Shown: positions 1 to 9,371 of the stretch, piece after piece
Layout: every line of letters starts with the position of its first letter
Position numbering within the stretch: the first letter of the stretch is position 1
Source: Methylocystis silviterrae
Lineage (GTDB): Bacteria; Pseudomonadota; Alphaproteobacteria; Rhizobiales; Beijerinckiaceae
Assembly (NCBI RefSeq): GCF_013350005.1
Contig: NZ_JABVWW010000002.1
Span: forward strand, 302,603-366,602
Direction of reading: 5' to 3'
DNA: 64,000 bases
Notes under the pieces: model-generated
What the model was told of the DNA's origin: nothing
Seen by the model: only the letters and a program-made list of their open reading frames with translations
Databases searched by the model: none
Program-made: the position numbers and the translations under genes

Positions 1-1
1 C

Positions 2-1405
2 GGGCTTTGGGTCGGCGCCGACAGCGGCGCAACCTTCGCCGTCAACAACCCAGCCACCGGGGCGGTCCTCGGCCAAGTTCCCGACATGGGCGTAGCCGAG
101 ACGCGCCGGGCGATCGAGTCTTGCGCGCGGGCGCTGCCGGACTGGCGCGATCGCGCCGCCAAGGAGCGCGCGCATATCATGCGCCGCTGGTTCGAGCTGA
201 TCTTGGCCGATCAGGAGCGGCTGGCGCGCATCATCACCGCGGAAATGGGCAAGCCGCTCGCCGAGGCCCGCGGAGAAATCGCTTACGCCGCCAGCTTTAT
301 CGAGTGGTTCGCGGAGGAGGGCCGGCGCATCTATGGCGACGTCATACCGGGTCCGACCGACCGTCGGCTGCTCGTCTTCAAACAGGCGATTGGCGTCACC
401 GCGGCGATCACGCCATGGAATTTCCCGTCCGCTATGTTCGCGCGCAAGGTCGGCGCGGCGCTTGGCGCCGGCTGCACGATGGTGGTGAAGCCTGCCGAGC
501 TGACGCCCTTCTCCGCGCTGGCGCTGGCGGAGCTTGCCGAACGCGCCGGCGTGCCTTCCGGCGTGATCAATGTGGTCACGGCGAAAGACCCCGCGCCGGT
601 CGGGCGCGAATTCACGCAAAATCCGCTCGTGCGCAAACTGACCTTCACCGGTTCGACCGAAGTGGGCAGAATTCTCCTGCGGCAAGCGTCCGAGAATATT
701 CAGAAATGCTCGATGGAGCTTGGCGGAAACGCGCCGCTGATCATCTTTGAAGACGCCGATCTCGATCGCGCCGTCGAGGGCGCCGTCGCGACCAAATACC
801 GCAACAGCGGCCAGACCTGCGTTTCGGCGAACCGCATCCTCGTGCATGCGTCGATCGTCGACGTCTTCGCCGAAAAACTCGCGGCGGCGGCCGGCGCGTT
901 AAAGGTCGGCGAAGGGACGGAGGAGGGCGTCGCCATCGGTCCGCTGATTGAAGAAGCGGCGGTCGAAAAGGTCGAGCGTCACGTCGCCGACGCCGTCGCC
1001 CGCGGCGCAAAGGTGCTCACCGGGGGCGCCCGCCACGCGCTCGGCGGTTCTTTCTTTCAACCCACGGTGCTTGCCAATGTGCCGGCCGACGCGCTCATCT
1101 TCAACGAGGAGACCTTCGGTCCGGTCGCGCCGCTCATTTCCTTTAAAAGCGAGGCGGAAGCGGTGCGTCTCGCCAACGCCACGCCTTACGGTCTCGCCGC
1201 TTACTTCTACAGTCGCGACGTCGCCCGCGTCATCCGCGTCGCCGAGCAGTTGGAATTCGGCATGGTGGGCGTCAACGAGACGCTGATCTCGACCGAAACG
1301 GCGCCATTTGGCGGAGTGAAACATTCGGGCCTGGGACGCGAAGGATCGCGTTACGGCGTCGATGATTACATCGAGATCAAATATGTCTGCCTCGGTGGAA
1401 TATGA
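2..1405 (+). CDS. gabD: NAD(P)-dependent succinate-semialdehyde dehydrogenase, 5' end cut by window
   Basis: Aldehyde dehydrogenase superfamily enzyme, most like succinate-semialdehyde dehydrogenase, which oxidises succinic semialdehyde to succinate at the end of the GABA shunt in the cytoplasm. The frame is open from base 2 (GLWVGADSGATFAVNNPATG), so the start lies outside the window; an internal ATG at 86 is not the start. Visible motifs are TPWNFP for cofactor binding, the glutamate in MELGG, and the catalytic cysteine in NSGQTCVSANR. The C-terminus has the usual FGGVKHSGLGREG stretch. The stop TGA abuts the stop of the convergent nucleotidase gene with no gap. Substrate is inferred from family resemblance only; other ALDH substrates are possible. 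Confidence 0.9.
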   Translation, partial: GLWVGADSGATFAVNNPATGAVLGQVPDMGVAETRRAIESCARALPDWRDRAAKERAHIMRRWFELILADQERLARIITAEMGKPLAEARGEIAYAASFIEWFAEEGRRIYGDVIPGPTDRRLLVFKQAIGVTAAITPWNFPSAMFARKVGAALGAGCTMVVKPAELTPFSALALAELAERAGVPSGVINVVTAKDPAPVGREFTQNPLVRKLTFTGSTEVGRILLRQASENIQKCSMELGGNAPLIIFEDADLDRAVEGAVATKYRNSGQTCVSANRILVHASIVDVFAEKLAAAAGALKVGEGTEEGVAIGPLIEEAAVEKVERHVADAVARGAKVLTGGARHALGGSFFQPTVLANVPADALIFNEETFGPVAPLISFKSEAEAVRLANATPYGLAAYFYSRDVARVIRVAEQLEFGMVGVNETLISTETAPFGGVKHSGLGREGSRYGVDDYIEIKYVCLGGI

Positions 1406-2905
1406 TCATTCGATCCTGATGCGGCCGTCGACGACAGGCGCAATCGCGCCGGCTTTTTCGATGGCGCCGATGATGATGTTCGTCAGCAGCGGACCCTCGA
1501 GGTCGCTGACCAGCGGTTTCCCCCGCGCAAGCGCGACATAGCCGTCCTTGCCACGCGCCAGGAAGTCGATCGTCGCAACCTTGTAGAGCTTCATGTCGTC
1601 GAGCGGCTTGCCGCCGACCTCGATTGAAACAAGCCGCGCGCCAGGAACCGCGTCGCGCCGCACGACGATGCGGACCCCGGAAATCTGGGCGAAGCGGCCG
1701 GCGTCCTTGCCGATCAGCCAGACGGCGTTTTCCAGGGCGGCGCGCAGATCGGCGCCTGAAAGCTCCAGAGTCACAAGCTGATTGTTGAACGGCAGCTCCT
1801 TGGCGATGTCCTTGCGCGTCAGCGTTGTCCCGGGAGCGTAGCTGCGGTTGCCGCGAATGCCGCCGCCGTTGATGATCGCAACGTCGGCGCCGGCGGCGGC
1901 GCGCATCGCGTCGGCGAAAAAGTCGCCGATCGCGGTCTCTTCACCGCGCACGCTCGCCTTTCGGCTGTCGAGCGGCGTCTTTGTGCGCCCGATGTCGACG
2001 TCGAGCGCCTTGTCGACTTCGGCTTCATATTGCGCGACGCGTTCTGCGATCGCGGCGTCCGGCGTCACGTCGGCCGTGTCGATGATGCGGAACCTGGGCG
2101 TCCAGCGCTTTACGCCGTCGTCGGCGATCCGCATCTCGACATCGATCGCAACGAGATTGACGCCGTCGGCCTGTGTCTCGCCGACCGCGGCGCGGCCGTC
2201 ATAAGCGACAAGAAGATTGTGATCGTGCCCCGACAGAACGATGTCGATCGATCCAAGCTTCGCCAGACGCAGATCGTCCTGCCATTCGGAATGCGTGACG
2301 ACGACGACAAGATCGGCGCCGGCGTCGCGAAGCGCCTTGGCCTGGCGTTTGGCGGTCTCGATCGCGGGCAGAAGTTTCAGGCTTCCGGGACTGGACCGTC
2401 TCGCGGCCTCGTCGTCGGTCAGACCGAAGATTCCGACCTTCACCCCGTCGATATCGATGATCTTGCTGTCGGCGAAGCCCGGCACAGTATGGCCGGAGGC
2501 GTCGCGCAAATTTGCGGCGAGCAGAGGGAACTTCGCTTCGCCCATGCGCTGGCGAAAAACCGCTTCGCCAAAATCGAACTCGTGATTGCCGGGCGTGAAC
2601 ACGTCGAGGCCGACTCGGTTGAGGAGTTCGATGATATGCGCGCCCTTGTCGACGCTCGAGGTGAGCGAAGGCGACAGCGTGTCGCCGGCGTGCGCGACGA
2701 TGACGTTCTTCTTTTTCGCGCGCTCGGCTTTCAGCGCGCCGGCGATCCGCGCGAAGCCGCCGCGTCCGTCTCTCTCAGCCATTTCGTAGATGTCGCTGAA
2801 GACGACGAAGGAGAGATTGACGACGCGCTCGGCTGCGCGCGCGGGGAAGGCGAAAGCCGCGAGGAGAAAGAGAATTACGCCGGAGCGATGAAGCGTTCGA
2901 AACAT
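1406..2905 (-). CDS. Secreted bifunctional metallophosphatase / 5'-nucleotidase
   Basis: Periplasmic nucleotidase of the UshA/5'-nucleotidase family, expected to dephosphorylate extracytoplasmic nucleotides. An N-terminal signal peptide (hydrophobic VILFLLAAFAFPARA) precedes a calcineurin-like metallophosphoesterase domain with AHAGDTLSPS, GNHEFDFG and SGHDHNLL, then a C-terminal 5'-nucleotidase domain with INGGGIRG. The first metal motif is atypical: FSDIYEM sits where HTNDxHG is usual. An in-frame GTG at 2926 would add seven residues; the ATG at 2905 is preferred because it directly precedes the signal peptide and has a weak purine-rich stretch in front. It is convergent with the dehydrogenase gene. 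Precise substrate unknown. Confidence 0.88.
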   Translation of the reverse strand: MFRTLHRSGVILFLLAAFAFPARAAERVVNLSFVVFSDIYEMAERDGRGGFARIAGALKAERAKKKNVIVAHAGDTLSPSLTSSVDKGAHIIELLNRVGLDVFTPGNHEFDFGEAVFRQRMGEAKFPLLAANLRDASGHTVPGFADSKIIDIDGVKVGIFGLTDDEAARRSSPGSLKLLPAIETAKRQAKALRDAGADLVVVVTHSEWQDDLRLAKLGSIDIVLSGHDHNLLVAYDGRAAVGETQADGVNLVAIDVEMRIADDGVKRWTPRFRIIDTADVTPDAAIAERVAQYEAEVDKALDVDIGRTKTPLDSRKASVRGEETAIGDFFADAMRAAAGADVAIINGGGIRGNRSYAPGTTLTRKDIAKELPFNNQLVTLELSGADLRAALENAVWLIGKDAGRFAQISGVRIVVRRDAVPGARLVSIEVGGKPLDDMKLYKVATIDFLARGKDGYVALARGKPLVSDLEGPLLTNIIIGAIEKAGAIAPVVDGRIRIE

Positions 2906-2986
2906 TTTGCTCACTTCGAATGACACATGGGATCACGGTTTTGGTAAGCGGCGATGTTCGCTCATCGAGCGAGGCGCCTGCCGCTT

Positions 2987-3024
2987 CCTCTCCCCGCTTG
3001 CGGGGAGAGGTGAGGTGAGGGGCG
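2987..3024. repeat. Left palindrome of DUF559 element A
   Basis: Perfect 11-bp stem CCTCTCCCCGC/GCGGGGAGAGG with a TT loop at 2987-3010, followed by TGAGGTGAGGGGCG. It lies between the nucleotidase start and the DUF559 stop codon. Confidence 0.85.
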
Positions 3025-3041
3025 TGGTGAGTGCCGGAAAT

Positions 3042-3401
3042 CTATCCGCTTCCATGGAGGTCCGCCAAGATGACCTCCATGACAGCCGCGATATTTTCAT
3101 AGAGCTGCGCATTGTCGAAACGGATGACGCGGTAGCCGCAGGATTCAAGAAATGTAGTCCGCATAGCGTCGTGCGCGATGTCAGCGGCGCTCGAATGGGT
3201 TTCGCGATCGATTTCCACGATCAGGCTGCGCTGACGACATAGGAAATCTGCAATGTAGGGACCGACCGGCGCCTGTCGCACGAATTTGAATCCTCCGAGC
3301 GCCCTGTTCTGCAGGCCCTTCCATAGGAGGCGGTCGGCGCTTGCGGCGTCGCGCCGCAGGGCGCGCGCGCGGCGCGTTTCCAGTATGCGGAGGCCTCTCA
3401 T
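3042..3401 (-). CDS. DUF559 (Vsr-like) endonuclease-domain protein, copy A
   Basis: A 119-residue protein of the DUF559 family, a compact PD-(D/E)XK-type nuclease fold related to very-short-patch repair endonucleases. Family landmarks are LLWKGLQNRALGGFKFVRQ, the metal-site region PVGPYIADFLC followed by LIVEIDRETH, and GYRVIRFDN. Copies B and C have ELDG where this one has EIDR, so the active-site neighbourhood has drifted. It is transcribed away from the nucleotidase gene and toward its own left palindrome, with both flanks occupied by palindromic repeats. Biological role is unknown; family members are usually called hypothetical endonucleases. Confidence 0.8.
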   Translation of the reverse strand: MRGLRILETRRARALRRDAASADRLLWKGLQNRALGGFKFVRQAPVGPYIADFLCRQRSLIVEIDRETHSSAADIAHDAMRTTFLESCGYRVIRFDNAQLYENIAAVMEVILADLHGSG

Positions 3402-3428
3402 CCGTCATTCGCTTCGCTAAATCACCTG

Positions 3429-3473
3429 GCCCCTCACCTTACCTCTCCCCGCTCTCCGCGGGGAGAGGGGCGG
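3429..3473. repeat. Right palindrome of DUF559 element A
   Basis: Stem CCTCTCCCCGC (3442-3452) and GCGGGGAGAGG (3458-3468) with a five-base loop, preceded by CCCCTCACCTTA. It is the inverted counterpart of 2987-3024. Confidence 0.85.
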
Positions 3474-3507
3474 CAAGCGTTGCGCCGTAACAATTTGCGT
3501 CCGCTAT

Positions 3508-3535
3508 AAAAAAGAAACGGCGCCCGTGGGCGCCG
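3508..3535 (-). terminator. Rho-independent terminator of glnK-amtB
   Basis: On the minus strand a seven-base stem CGGCGCC/GGCGCCG with a four-base loop is followed by TTTCTTTTTT, 27 bases past the amtB stop codon. This is a textbook intrinsic terminator, and it separates the operon from the DUF559 element. Confidence 0.85.
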
Positions 3536-3561
3536 CTTCGCATCGTGTCAGGAGACTAAAC

Positions 3562-5037
3562 TTAGTAGTTGTAAGCGCGCTCACCGTGATCGGTGATGTC
3601 GAGGCCTTCGCGCTCTTGATCGGGCGTCGGCCGCAGACCGACGATGACATCGACGAGTTTGTAGAGGATCGCCGAACCGATGCCAGACCACAGAAGAGTC
3701 GCGACGACGGCGATCGCCTGCGCCTTCATCTGCGCCATCATGTCATAGGTTCCGGCGAAGGTTTCCAGATTGGTGTAGTCGGTGATGCCGACGCCGCCGA
3801 GGTCGGGACTGACCAGAATTCCAGTCGCCAAGGCGCCGGTGATGCCGCCGATGCAGTGCACGCCGAAGACGTCGAGCGCGTCGTCATAGCCCGCCATCTT
3901 CTTCACGAAATCGACGAAGAAGAGGCAGATCGGCGAAACGGCGAGGCCAAGGACGATGGCGCCGACCGGACCGGCATAGCCCGACGCAGGCGTCACTGCG
4001 ACGAGGCCGGCGACCGCGCCGGTGATGAGGCCGAGCATGGACGGTTTGCCCTTCACCAACCACTCGACGATCATCCAGGAGAGCGCCGCAGCCGCCGTCG
4101 CCACCATCGTGTTGACGAATGCGAGGGCGGTCGCGCCGTTCGCCTCGAGATTGGAGCCGGCGTTGAAGCCGAACCAGCCGACCCACAGTAATGAGGCGCC
4201 GACCATCGACAGGGTCAGCGAATGCGGCGGCAAGGCCTCTTTGCCGTAGCCGATGCGCTTGCCGACGATGATCGCGCCCACGAGGCCCGCGATGCCGGCG
4301 TTGATGTGCACCACCGTGCCGCCCGCGAAGTCCAGCGCGCCCTTGCCGGCGAGCCAGCCCACGGCGGCGTTGATCTCATCGATCTTCGTCTGCGCGGCCG
4401 CTTTCGCCGCCTCATCGCCGGCCGCGGCGAGTTGGGTCGCGGCATCAACGAGCGCGTTCGGATCGGCGACGCCCCACACCCAATGCGCGATGGGGAAGTA
4501 GATGACCGTCACCCAGAAGGCGACGAACAGCAGAACGGCCGAAAATTTCATGCGCTCGGCGAAGGCGCCGATGATCAGCGCCGGGGTGATCATCGCGAAG
4601 GTCATCTGGAAGACGAAATAGGCATATTCCGGAATGACGGTGCCGGGAGTGAAGGTCGCCACATTGGAAGCGGCCGTCACGCCCTTGAGAAACAGCTTGT
4701 CGAGGCCGCCGATATAGTTGCTGAGCGAACCGCCGTCGCCGAAGGCGAGCGAATAGCCATAAACCGTGTAGATCACGCCGACGAGCGCGACGATCGCGAA
4801 AGTTTGCGACAGGATTGACAGCATGTTCTTGGCGCGCACCAGGCCGCCGTAGAACAGCGCGAGGCCCGGAATCGACATCATCAGCACCAAAAGCGACGAC
4901 GTCAGCATCCAGGCGGTGTCGCCGGGATTGGGAGTCGGGTCGTTCGCGGCGAAGGCCGGAAACGCCAACGATGCCGAAATCGCCGCTCCCGCGATGACCG
5001 AAGCGACAGAAGCGCTTCGAGGCGAAGGAAGTTTCAT
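3562..5037 (-). CDS. amtB: Ammonium transporter AmtB
   Basis: Trimeric inner-membrane ammonium channel. The ATG at 5037 has AGGAGCT eight bases ahead and opens a signal peptide (ISASLAFPAFA). This is followed by about eleven transmembrane segments starting near WMLTSSLLVLMMSIPGLALFYGG. The paired pore histidines are seen in YFPIAHWVWG and VFGVHCIGG. Length, about 491 residues, is normal. The gene lies 32 bases downstream of glnK in the classic glnK-amtB operon, so GlnK probably blocks the channel when nitrogen is plentiful. It ends at the terminator at 3508-3535. Confidence 0.96.
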   Translation of the reverse strand: MKLPSPRSASVASVIAGAAISASLAFPAFAANDPTPNPGDTAWMLTSSLLVLMMSIPGLALFYGGLVRAKNMLSILSQTFAIVALVGVIYTVYGYSLAFGDGGSLSNYIGGLDKLFLKGVTAASNVATFTPGTVIPEYAYFVFQMTFAMITPALIIGAFAERMKFSAVLLFVAFWVTVIYFPIAHWVWGVADPNALVDAATQLAAAGDEAAKAAAQTKIDEINAAVGWLAGKGALDFAGGTVVHINAGIAGLVGAIIVGKRIGYGKEALPPHSLTLSMVGASLLWVGWFGFNAGSNLEANGATALAFVNTMVATAAAALSWMIVEWLVKGKPSMLGLITGAVAGLVAVTPASGYAGPVGAIVLGLAVSPICLFFVDFVKKMAGYDDALDVFGVHCIGGITGALATGILVSPDLGGVGITDYTNLETFAGTYDMMAQMKAQAIAVVATLLWSGIGSAILYKLVDVIVGLRPTPDQEREGLDITDHGERAYNY

Positions 5038-5069
5038 GTGTGAGAGCTCCTGATGTTGCGGGGAGGCGA

Positions 5070-5534
<465 letters not shown>

Positions 5535-5761
5535 GCCGCGCTAACGACAGAAATCTACTGACCGGAAGCGTATCTGCTGTGACACAGGCTGTGCCGCAGC
5601 TTGCTGCGGGGCTGGCTATCGCCTTTGCGGGCCTCGGCTATGCGCTCGAATCAGGGGCGGCCCTGCTTCGCCCGCGCGCTTTCGCTTAGGGGGCCGCCGC
5701 CCGGCTATGTGCCTAGCTATTACGCAGGCTTTCTTTATCTGCCTACAGTGTAGGCAGTCGC
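5535..5761. other. Intergenic region between glnK promoter and tesB
   Basis: No gene is seen. It holds a perfect inverted repeat CTGCCTA-N5-TAGGCAG at 5739-5757, just past the tesB stop. It lacks a T-run on the minus strand, so it is at best a weak terminator or mRNA-end stabiliser. Confidence 0.5.
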
Positions 5762-6637
5762 TCAGGATCGCGTCGAGTCGCGCTGGCGCACCAGGCCTTC
5801 CTGGCTCACCGAGGCGACGAGGCGTCCCTCGCGGGTGAAGATCTGGCCGCGCGTCAAGGCGCGCGCGCCGCCGGCCCACGGGCTTTGCTGCGCATAGAGC
5901 AGCCATTCGTCGACTCGCATCGGCCCATGTATCCACAGGGCATGATCGAGGCTCGCCACCTGGATCTTCGGATCGAAGATCGTAAGGCCGTGAACGAGCA
6001 GCGCCGTATTGAGCAGCGTCATATCGGAAAGATAGGCGAGCAGCGCCGTATGAACGGCGGGGTCGTCTGGCGCCGCGCCGCGCACGCGAAACCAGATCAT
6101 CTGGCCGGCCGCCCGGCGTTCGGGAAAAAACACGTCGTCGGGCGCGACGACGCGCATGTCGAGCGCGCTTCGTCGCTGCAGCCAGCTCTCGGCCTGTTCC
6201 GGAAGGAAGGCGCGAAAGCGCTCGACGAGCGCATGCACGTCGTCGAGACTCTCCGGGTCCGGGGCGTCCGGCATGTGGGCGGCGTGCGTAAGACCTTCTT
6301 CGCGCCGCTGGAACGACGCCTCCATTGAAAAGATCGTGTGTCCGCGCTGAGTGGCGTTGCAGCGCCGCGTCGTGAAGCTCTTGCCGTCGCGCACGCGTTC
6401 GACGGCGAAGTCGATTGGGATCACCGGATCGCCGGCGAGGACGAAATAGCCGTGCAGGGAATGAACCGGACGGTCTTCGGGCGCCGTCCGCGTCGCGGCG
6501 ACGAGCGCCTGAGCCACGGCCTGACCGCCATAGACCTGACGGCCGGAAGAGGCCGGGCTATGGCCGCGGAAGAGGTCTGGTCCGACCTCCTCGAGATCGA
6601 GAAGCGCCAGAAGCTTGGATGGCGCGGTTTCGTCCAT
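5762..6637 (-). CDS. tesB: Acyl-CoA thioesterase II
   Basis: Double-hotdog thioesterase that hydrolyses medium- and long-chain acyl-CoA in the cytoplasm. The first hotdog carries VYGGQAVAQAL and HGYFVLAGD. The second carries YLSDMTLLNTAL, with the catalytic Asp region, and SLDHALWIH. The family-typical start is MDETAPSKLLALLDLEEVG at 6637. A TTG at 6655 overlapping the stop of the Trm112 gene (TTGA) would add six residues and cannot be excluded. It is the last gene of a four-gene minus-strand operon (thioredoxin/TPR, LON-N, Trm112, tesB). Confidence 0.92.
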   Translation of the reverse strand: MDETAPSKLLALLDLEEVGPDLFRGHSPASSGRQVYGGQAVAQALVAATRTAPEDRPVHSLHGYFVLAGDPVIPIDFAVERVRDGKSFTTRRCNATQRGHTIFSMEASFQRREEGLTHAAHMPDAPDPESLDDVHALVERFRAFLPEQAESWLQRRSALDMRVVAPDDVFFPERRAAGQMIWFRVRGAAPDDPAVHTALLAYLSDMTLLNTALLVHGLTIFDPKIQVASLDHALWIHGPMRVDEWLLYAQQSPWAGGARALTRGQIFTREGRLVASVSQEGLVRQRDSTRS

Positions 6638-6651
6638 AGCGGACGAGCCGG

Positions 6652-6876
6652 TCAATCGATCTGGCGCGCCTCTTCGGGCAGCATGATCGGAATGCCGTCG
6701 CGGATCGGATAGGCAAGCCGCGCCGAGCGCGAAATGAGCTCCTGGCGCGCGCTGTCATATTCGAGCGTCGTCTTCGTCAACGGGCAGACGAGGATTTCGA
6801 GCAGGCGCGGATCAATCCGCGTCGGCTCCGCTGGGGATTCAAATCTCTCGGCGCCGGAATCGCGTTCGTCAGTCAT
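6652..6876 (-). CDS. Trm112 family protein (YcaR-like)
   Basis: Short Trm112/YcaR-type protein of about 74 residues. The core [17 protein letters not shown] and [16 protein letters not shown] is the family signature, with one cysteine where zinc-binding members have four. In eukaryotes and archaea Trm112 activates methyltransferases; in bacteria the role is unclear. The ATG at 6876 is chosen over a TTG at 6885 for spacing from the AAGGGAAA box. It overlaps the possible TTG start of tesB and follows LON-N by 15 bases, so these genes are probably translationally linked. Confidence 0.85.
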   Translation of the reverse strand: MTDERDSGAERFESPAEPTRIDPRLLEILVCPLTKTTLEYDSARQELISRSARLAYPIRDGIPIMLPEEARQID

Positions 6877-6891
6877 GGTCGTCAATTTCCC

Positions 6892-7560
6892 TTAATGCCA
6901 CTGCGGCCGGTCGCCGGCGCGTTGCGCGAGATCGAGCTTCGCGAGCGCGATAAGCGTTTCCGCGCGGGTTTTCAGATCGATGGCTTCGATCAGCGCCTGC
7001 TTGTCGTTGGCGCCGAACGGACACATCATCGCGAGCGCGTTGACGAGCGTCTCCGTCGGCGCCGCGTCTATGCTCGCCCAGTCGACTTCAAGTTTCGAAC
7101 ATTCGGCGAAGTTGCGCAACATTGACACCATGCTTTCGCGGTCGACCGCGTCGGCGCCGGCGCCCGTCGTCAAATCCTCCAAAAATTCGTCATATCCGAC
7201 CTGACACTGCCGATACTGCGTCCGAACCCTAAGCTCCTCGAGAACGCGAAACCGCACCACGCCGGTGAGGGTGATGAGATAGCGGCCGTCTCCGGTCTCG
7301 GCGAGGCGCGTGATCCGTCCGGCGCAGCCGACATTATAGAGCTGCGTCGCGTCGGCGACCGTCTCGTCGCCCGGCAGCGGCTGGATCATGCCGATCAGCC
7401 GCGCGCCGGCGATCGCGTCGTCGACCATTGCGAGATAGCGCGGCTCAAAAACATTGAGCGGCAGTTCGCCGCGCGGCAGCAATATGGCGCCCGAAAGCGG
7501 GAAAAGCGGCAGAACCTTCGGCAATTCGTCGATGTCGGCATAGGGATGGTTCAGGCTCAT
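6892..7560 (-). CDS. LON N-terminal (substrate-binding) domain protein
   Basis: A 222-residue stand-alone LON-N/PUA-like domain protein without ATPase or protease parts. Conserved features are LPLFPLSGAILLPRGELPLNVFEPRYL at the N-terminus, then YNVGCAGRI and the C-terminal helical bundle. Stand-alone LON-N proteins are common in alphaproteobacteria, and their function is not established. It follows the thioredoxin gene by 16 bases in the same operon, suggesting a shared protein-quality context, which is inference. Confidence 0.88.
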   Translation of the reverse strand: MSLNHPYADIDELPKVLPLFPLSGAILLPRGELPLNVFEPRYLAMVDDAIAGARLIGMIQPLPGDETVADATQLYNVGCAGRITRLAETGDGRYLITLTGVVRFRVLEELRVRTQYRQCQVGYDEFLEDLTTGAGADAVDRESMVSMLRNFAECSKLEVDWASIDAAPTETLVNALAMMCPFGANDKQALIEAIDLKTRAETLIALAKLDLAQRAGDRPQWH

Positions 7561-7576
7561 ATCGGCGAACGCCTCC

Positions 7577-8470
7577 CTAGGAGTAGAGCAGCGTGGACAG
7601 TCGTCGCCGTGCGTTCACGGCCGCCTTGTCCATCGGTCCCCACGCCTCAAAAAACTGAATGAGCTGCCTTCTTGCGCCATCGTCATTCCAACTACGGTCG
7701 CGGCGGATGATTTCAAGCAGCGCATCCGTCGCTTCCTCGCGCAGTCCCTTGGCGTTGAGCGCGAGCGCGAGATCGAAATAGGCCTGCAGGTCGTTGGGAT
7801 CGAAATTGACGCGATTTCTCAGCTCGTCGATCTCGCCGAGATCCTGGGCCTGCTGGGCGTTCTGAAGCGCCGCCCCAGCCGCCGCGACGCTGCTGTCGCG
7901 GCGAATGGCGTCAGGAAGGGCCTCAAAGAGCGCCCCGGCCTCATCGAAGCGTCCCGAATCGATGTAAAGACGCAGCAAGGCGGCTGCGGCTTTGGAGTTG
8001 GGCGGTTCGTCGCCGGCGAGCTCGCTCAGCAGCGACTCCGCGCCGGCGAGATCGCCGTCCGCGATCATCGCCTGCGCCGCTTCGAGCGCATCGCCCTCGT
8101 CCTCGATCGGGCCGATCAGCCGCTCCAGAAAGCCCTTGATTTGACTTTCGGGCAGCGCGCCGACGAAACCATCGATCGGGCGTGCGCGCTGAAACGCCAC
8201 GACGGCGGGAATCGACTTGACGCCGAGCTGATCGGCGATCAGCGGATCGGCGTCGATATTCATTTTGACGAGCGCGATCTTGCCGCCCGAGGCGGCCACC
8301 AGACGCTCGATGACGGGCGTGAGCTGGCGACAAGGGCCGCACCATGGCGCCCAAAAATCGACGAGCACGATCTGCCGCATCGAAGCGTCGAGAACGTCGG
8401 CGCGGAAACGATCCGTGGTCGTTTCGACCGGCGTCGTCGGCGCGTTAGCCATTCCCGCCGTCTCAACCAT
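7577..8470 (-). CDS. Thioredoxin-TPR chaperone-like protein (CnoX/YbbN type)
   Basis: An N-terminal thioredoxin domain with an intact active site (FWAPWCGPCRQL) is fused to a C-terminal TPR region (roughly residues 140-297), the layout of CnoX/YbbN, a redox-protected holdase that works with chaperones. Here the CGPC motif is complete, so it may be redox active. A GGGAG box lies eight bases before the ATG at 8470; a second ATG at 8452 is possible. It is the first gene of the operon with LON-N, Trm112 and tesB. Confidence 0.92.
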   Translation of the reverse strand: MVETAGMANAPTTPVETTTDRFRADVLDASMRQIVLVDFWAPWCGPCRQLTPVIERLVAASGGKIALVKMNIDADPLIADQLGVKSIPAVVAFQRARPIDGFVGALPESQIKGFLERLIGPIEDEGDALEAAQAMIADGDLAGAESLLSELAGDEPPNSKAAAALLRLYIDSGRFDEAGALFEALPDAIRRDSSVAAAGAALQNAQQAQDLGEIDELRNRVNFDPNDLQAYFDLALALNAKGLREEATDALLEIIRRDRSWNDDGARRQLIQFFEAWGPMDKAAVNARRRLSTLLYS

Positions 8471-8536
8471 GCGATTCTCCCTCTGTCGTCATCGTCGGCC
8501 GTGTGATTTTTGAAGGCTTTGCAGCTTGGAGGCGGC

Positions 8537-9220
8537 TCAGCGCAGCGCCCGGACGAAGGTCAGATAGACCGGATCGCGGCCTTCGGCCATGGCTTTGGCT
8601 TCATATTTGGTTCGGGTCCAGCCTGACCATGGCGTTCGCCAATCCTCGGCGCGCTGCGCGCGCCAGCGGAAGGCTGGGTGCGCGCGCAGCCGCGCCAAGG
8701 TCCAGGCGGCGTAATCGTCGATATCCGTCGCAAAACGCAGCTCTGCGCCCGCATGCATCGCCCGCGCCAGCCGGTCGAGATTGTCACGCGCAACGAACCG
8801 CCTCTTGCGCTGGCGCCTCTTTGGCCATGGATCAGGGTAGAACAGATACACGCGCGACAGGCTGTCGTCTGGCAGCCAGTCGAGCACATCTGCGGCGTCG
8901 CCTTGATGCAGGCGGATATTCGTCAGGCCACGCTCGTCGATTCGGGCGAGGAGCTTCGCCACGCCGTTGAGGAAAGGTTCGCAGCCGATGAATTCGACCT
9001 CGGGGCTGTCGCTCGCCGCCGCAATCAGATGCTCGCCGCCGCCAAAGCCGATCTCGAGGCGCCTTTCTCGGGCGGTAGGCGCCGGCGGCTGCGCAAGGTC
9101 GAGCGACAGACGCGGCAAGAGGTCGTCGATCAGCGCCGCCTGACGCTTTCGGAGCGCCTTGCCTTTCGAGCGGCCATAGAGACGGGCGTGAGCGCCGCGT
9201 TGCTGAGAGGTCTCGCTCAT
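8537..9220 (-). CDS. trmB: tRNA (guanine-N7-)-methyltransferase
   Basis: SAM-dependent enzyme that methylates G46 in the variable loop of tRNAs. The SAM site is seen as LEIGFGGGEHLI and the catalytic/tRNA region as YLFYPDPWPKRRQRKRR. The C-terminal TKYEAKA block is also typical. Length, 227 residues, is normal and the ATG at 9220 is clear. It lies downstream of metK on the same strand, as in many Hyphomicrobiales, which places a SAM user beside the SAM maker. Confidence 0.95.
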   Translation of the reverse strand: MSETSQQRGAHARLYGRSKGKALRKRQAALIDDLLPRLSLDLAQPPAPTARERRLEIGFGGGEHLIAAASDSPEVEFIGCEPFLNGVAKLLARIDERGLTNIRLHQGDAADVLDWLPDDSLSRVYLFYPDPWPKRRQRKRRFVARDNLDRLARAMHAGAELRFATDIDDYAAWTLARLRAHPAFRWRAQRAEDWRTPWSGWTRTKYEAKAMAEGRDPVYLTFVRALR

Positions 9221-9371
9221 AAGCGCTAATTGGCTGCGATCATTTGGAGCGTCGTCCAGTTTGTGGCGCTGGCTTGCATGCCCGCGTCACAAACAGAGCC
9301 ATCGCGCGCCGGACAGAGCATTTCCCCGCTGCGGCGTTCGCCTTTCGAGCCGTTCGTCGATCCGGCCGAAC

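Larger units (their letters stand above)
2987..3473. mobile_element. DUF559 element A: nuclease gene bounded by inverted palindromes
   Basis: The DUF559 gene at 3042-3401 lies between two copies of one palindromic sequence in opposite orientation (2987-3024 and 3429-3473). Reverse-complementing the right copy gives the same CCTCTCCCCGC / GCGGGGAGAGG stem followed by the same AGGTGAGGGG tail as the left copy. No transposase gene and no target duplication are evident. That this is a mobile unit is inference, based on the same arrangement at 30903-31525 and 42776-43237. Confidence 0.6.

Noticed and set aside
4222..4818. 198-codon plus-strand frame opposite amtB
   Set aside because: Shadow of amtB, which has clear membrane helices and pore residues on the minus strand.
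5739..5757. Inverted repeat as tesB terminator
   Set aside because: Seven-base stem is perfect, but the minus-strand side is followed by A-rich sequence, not a T-run.
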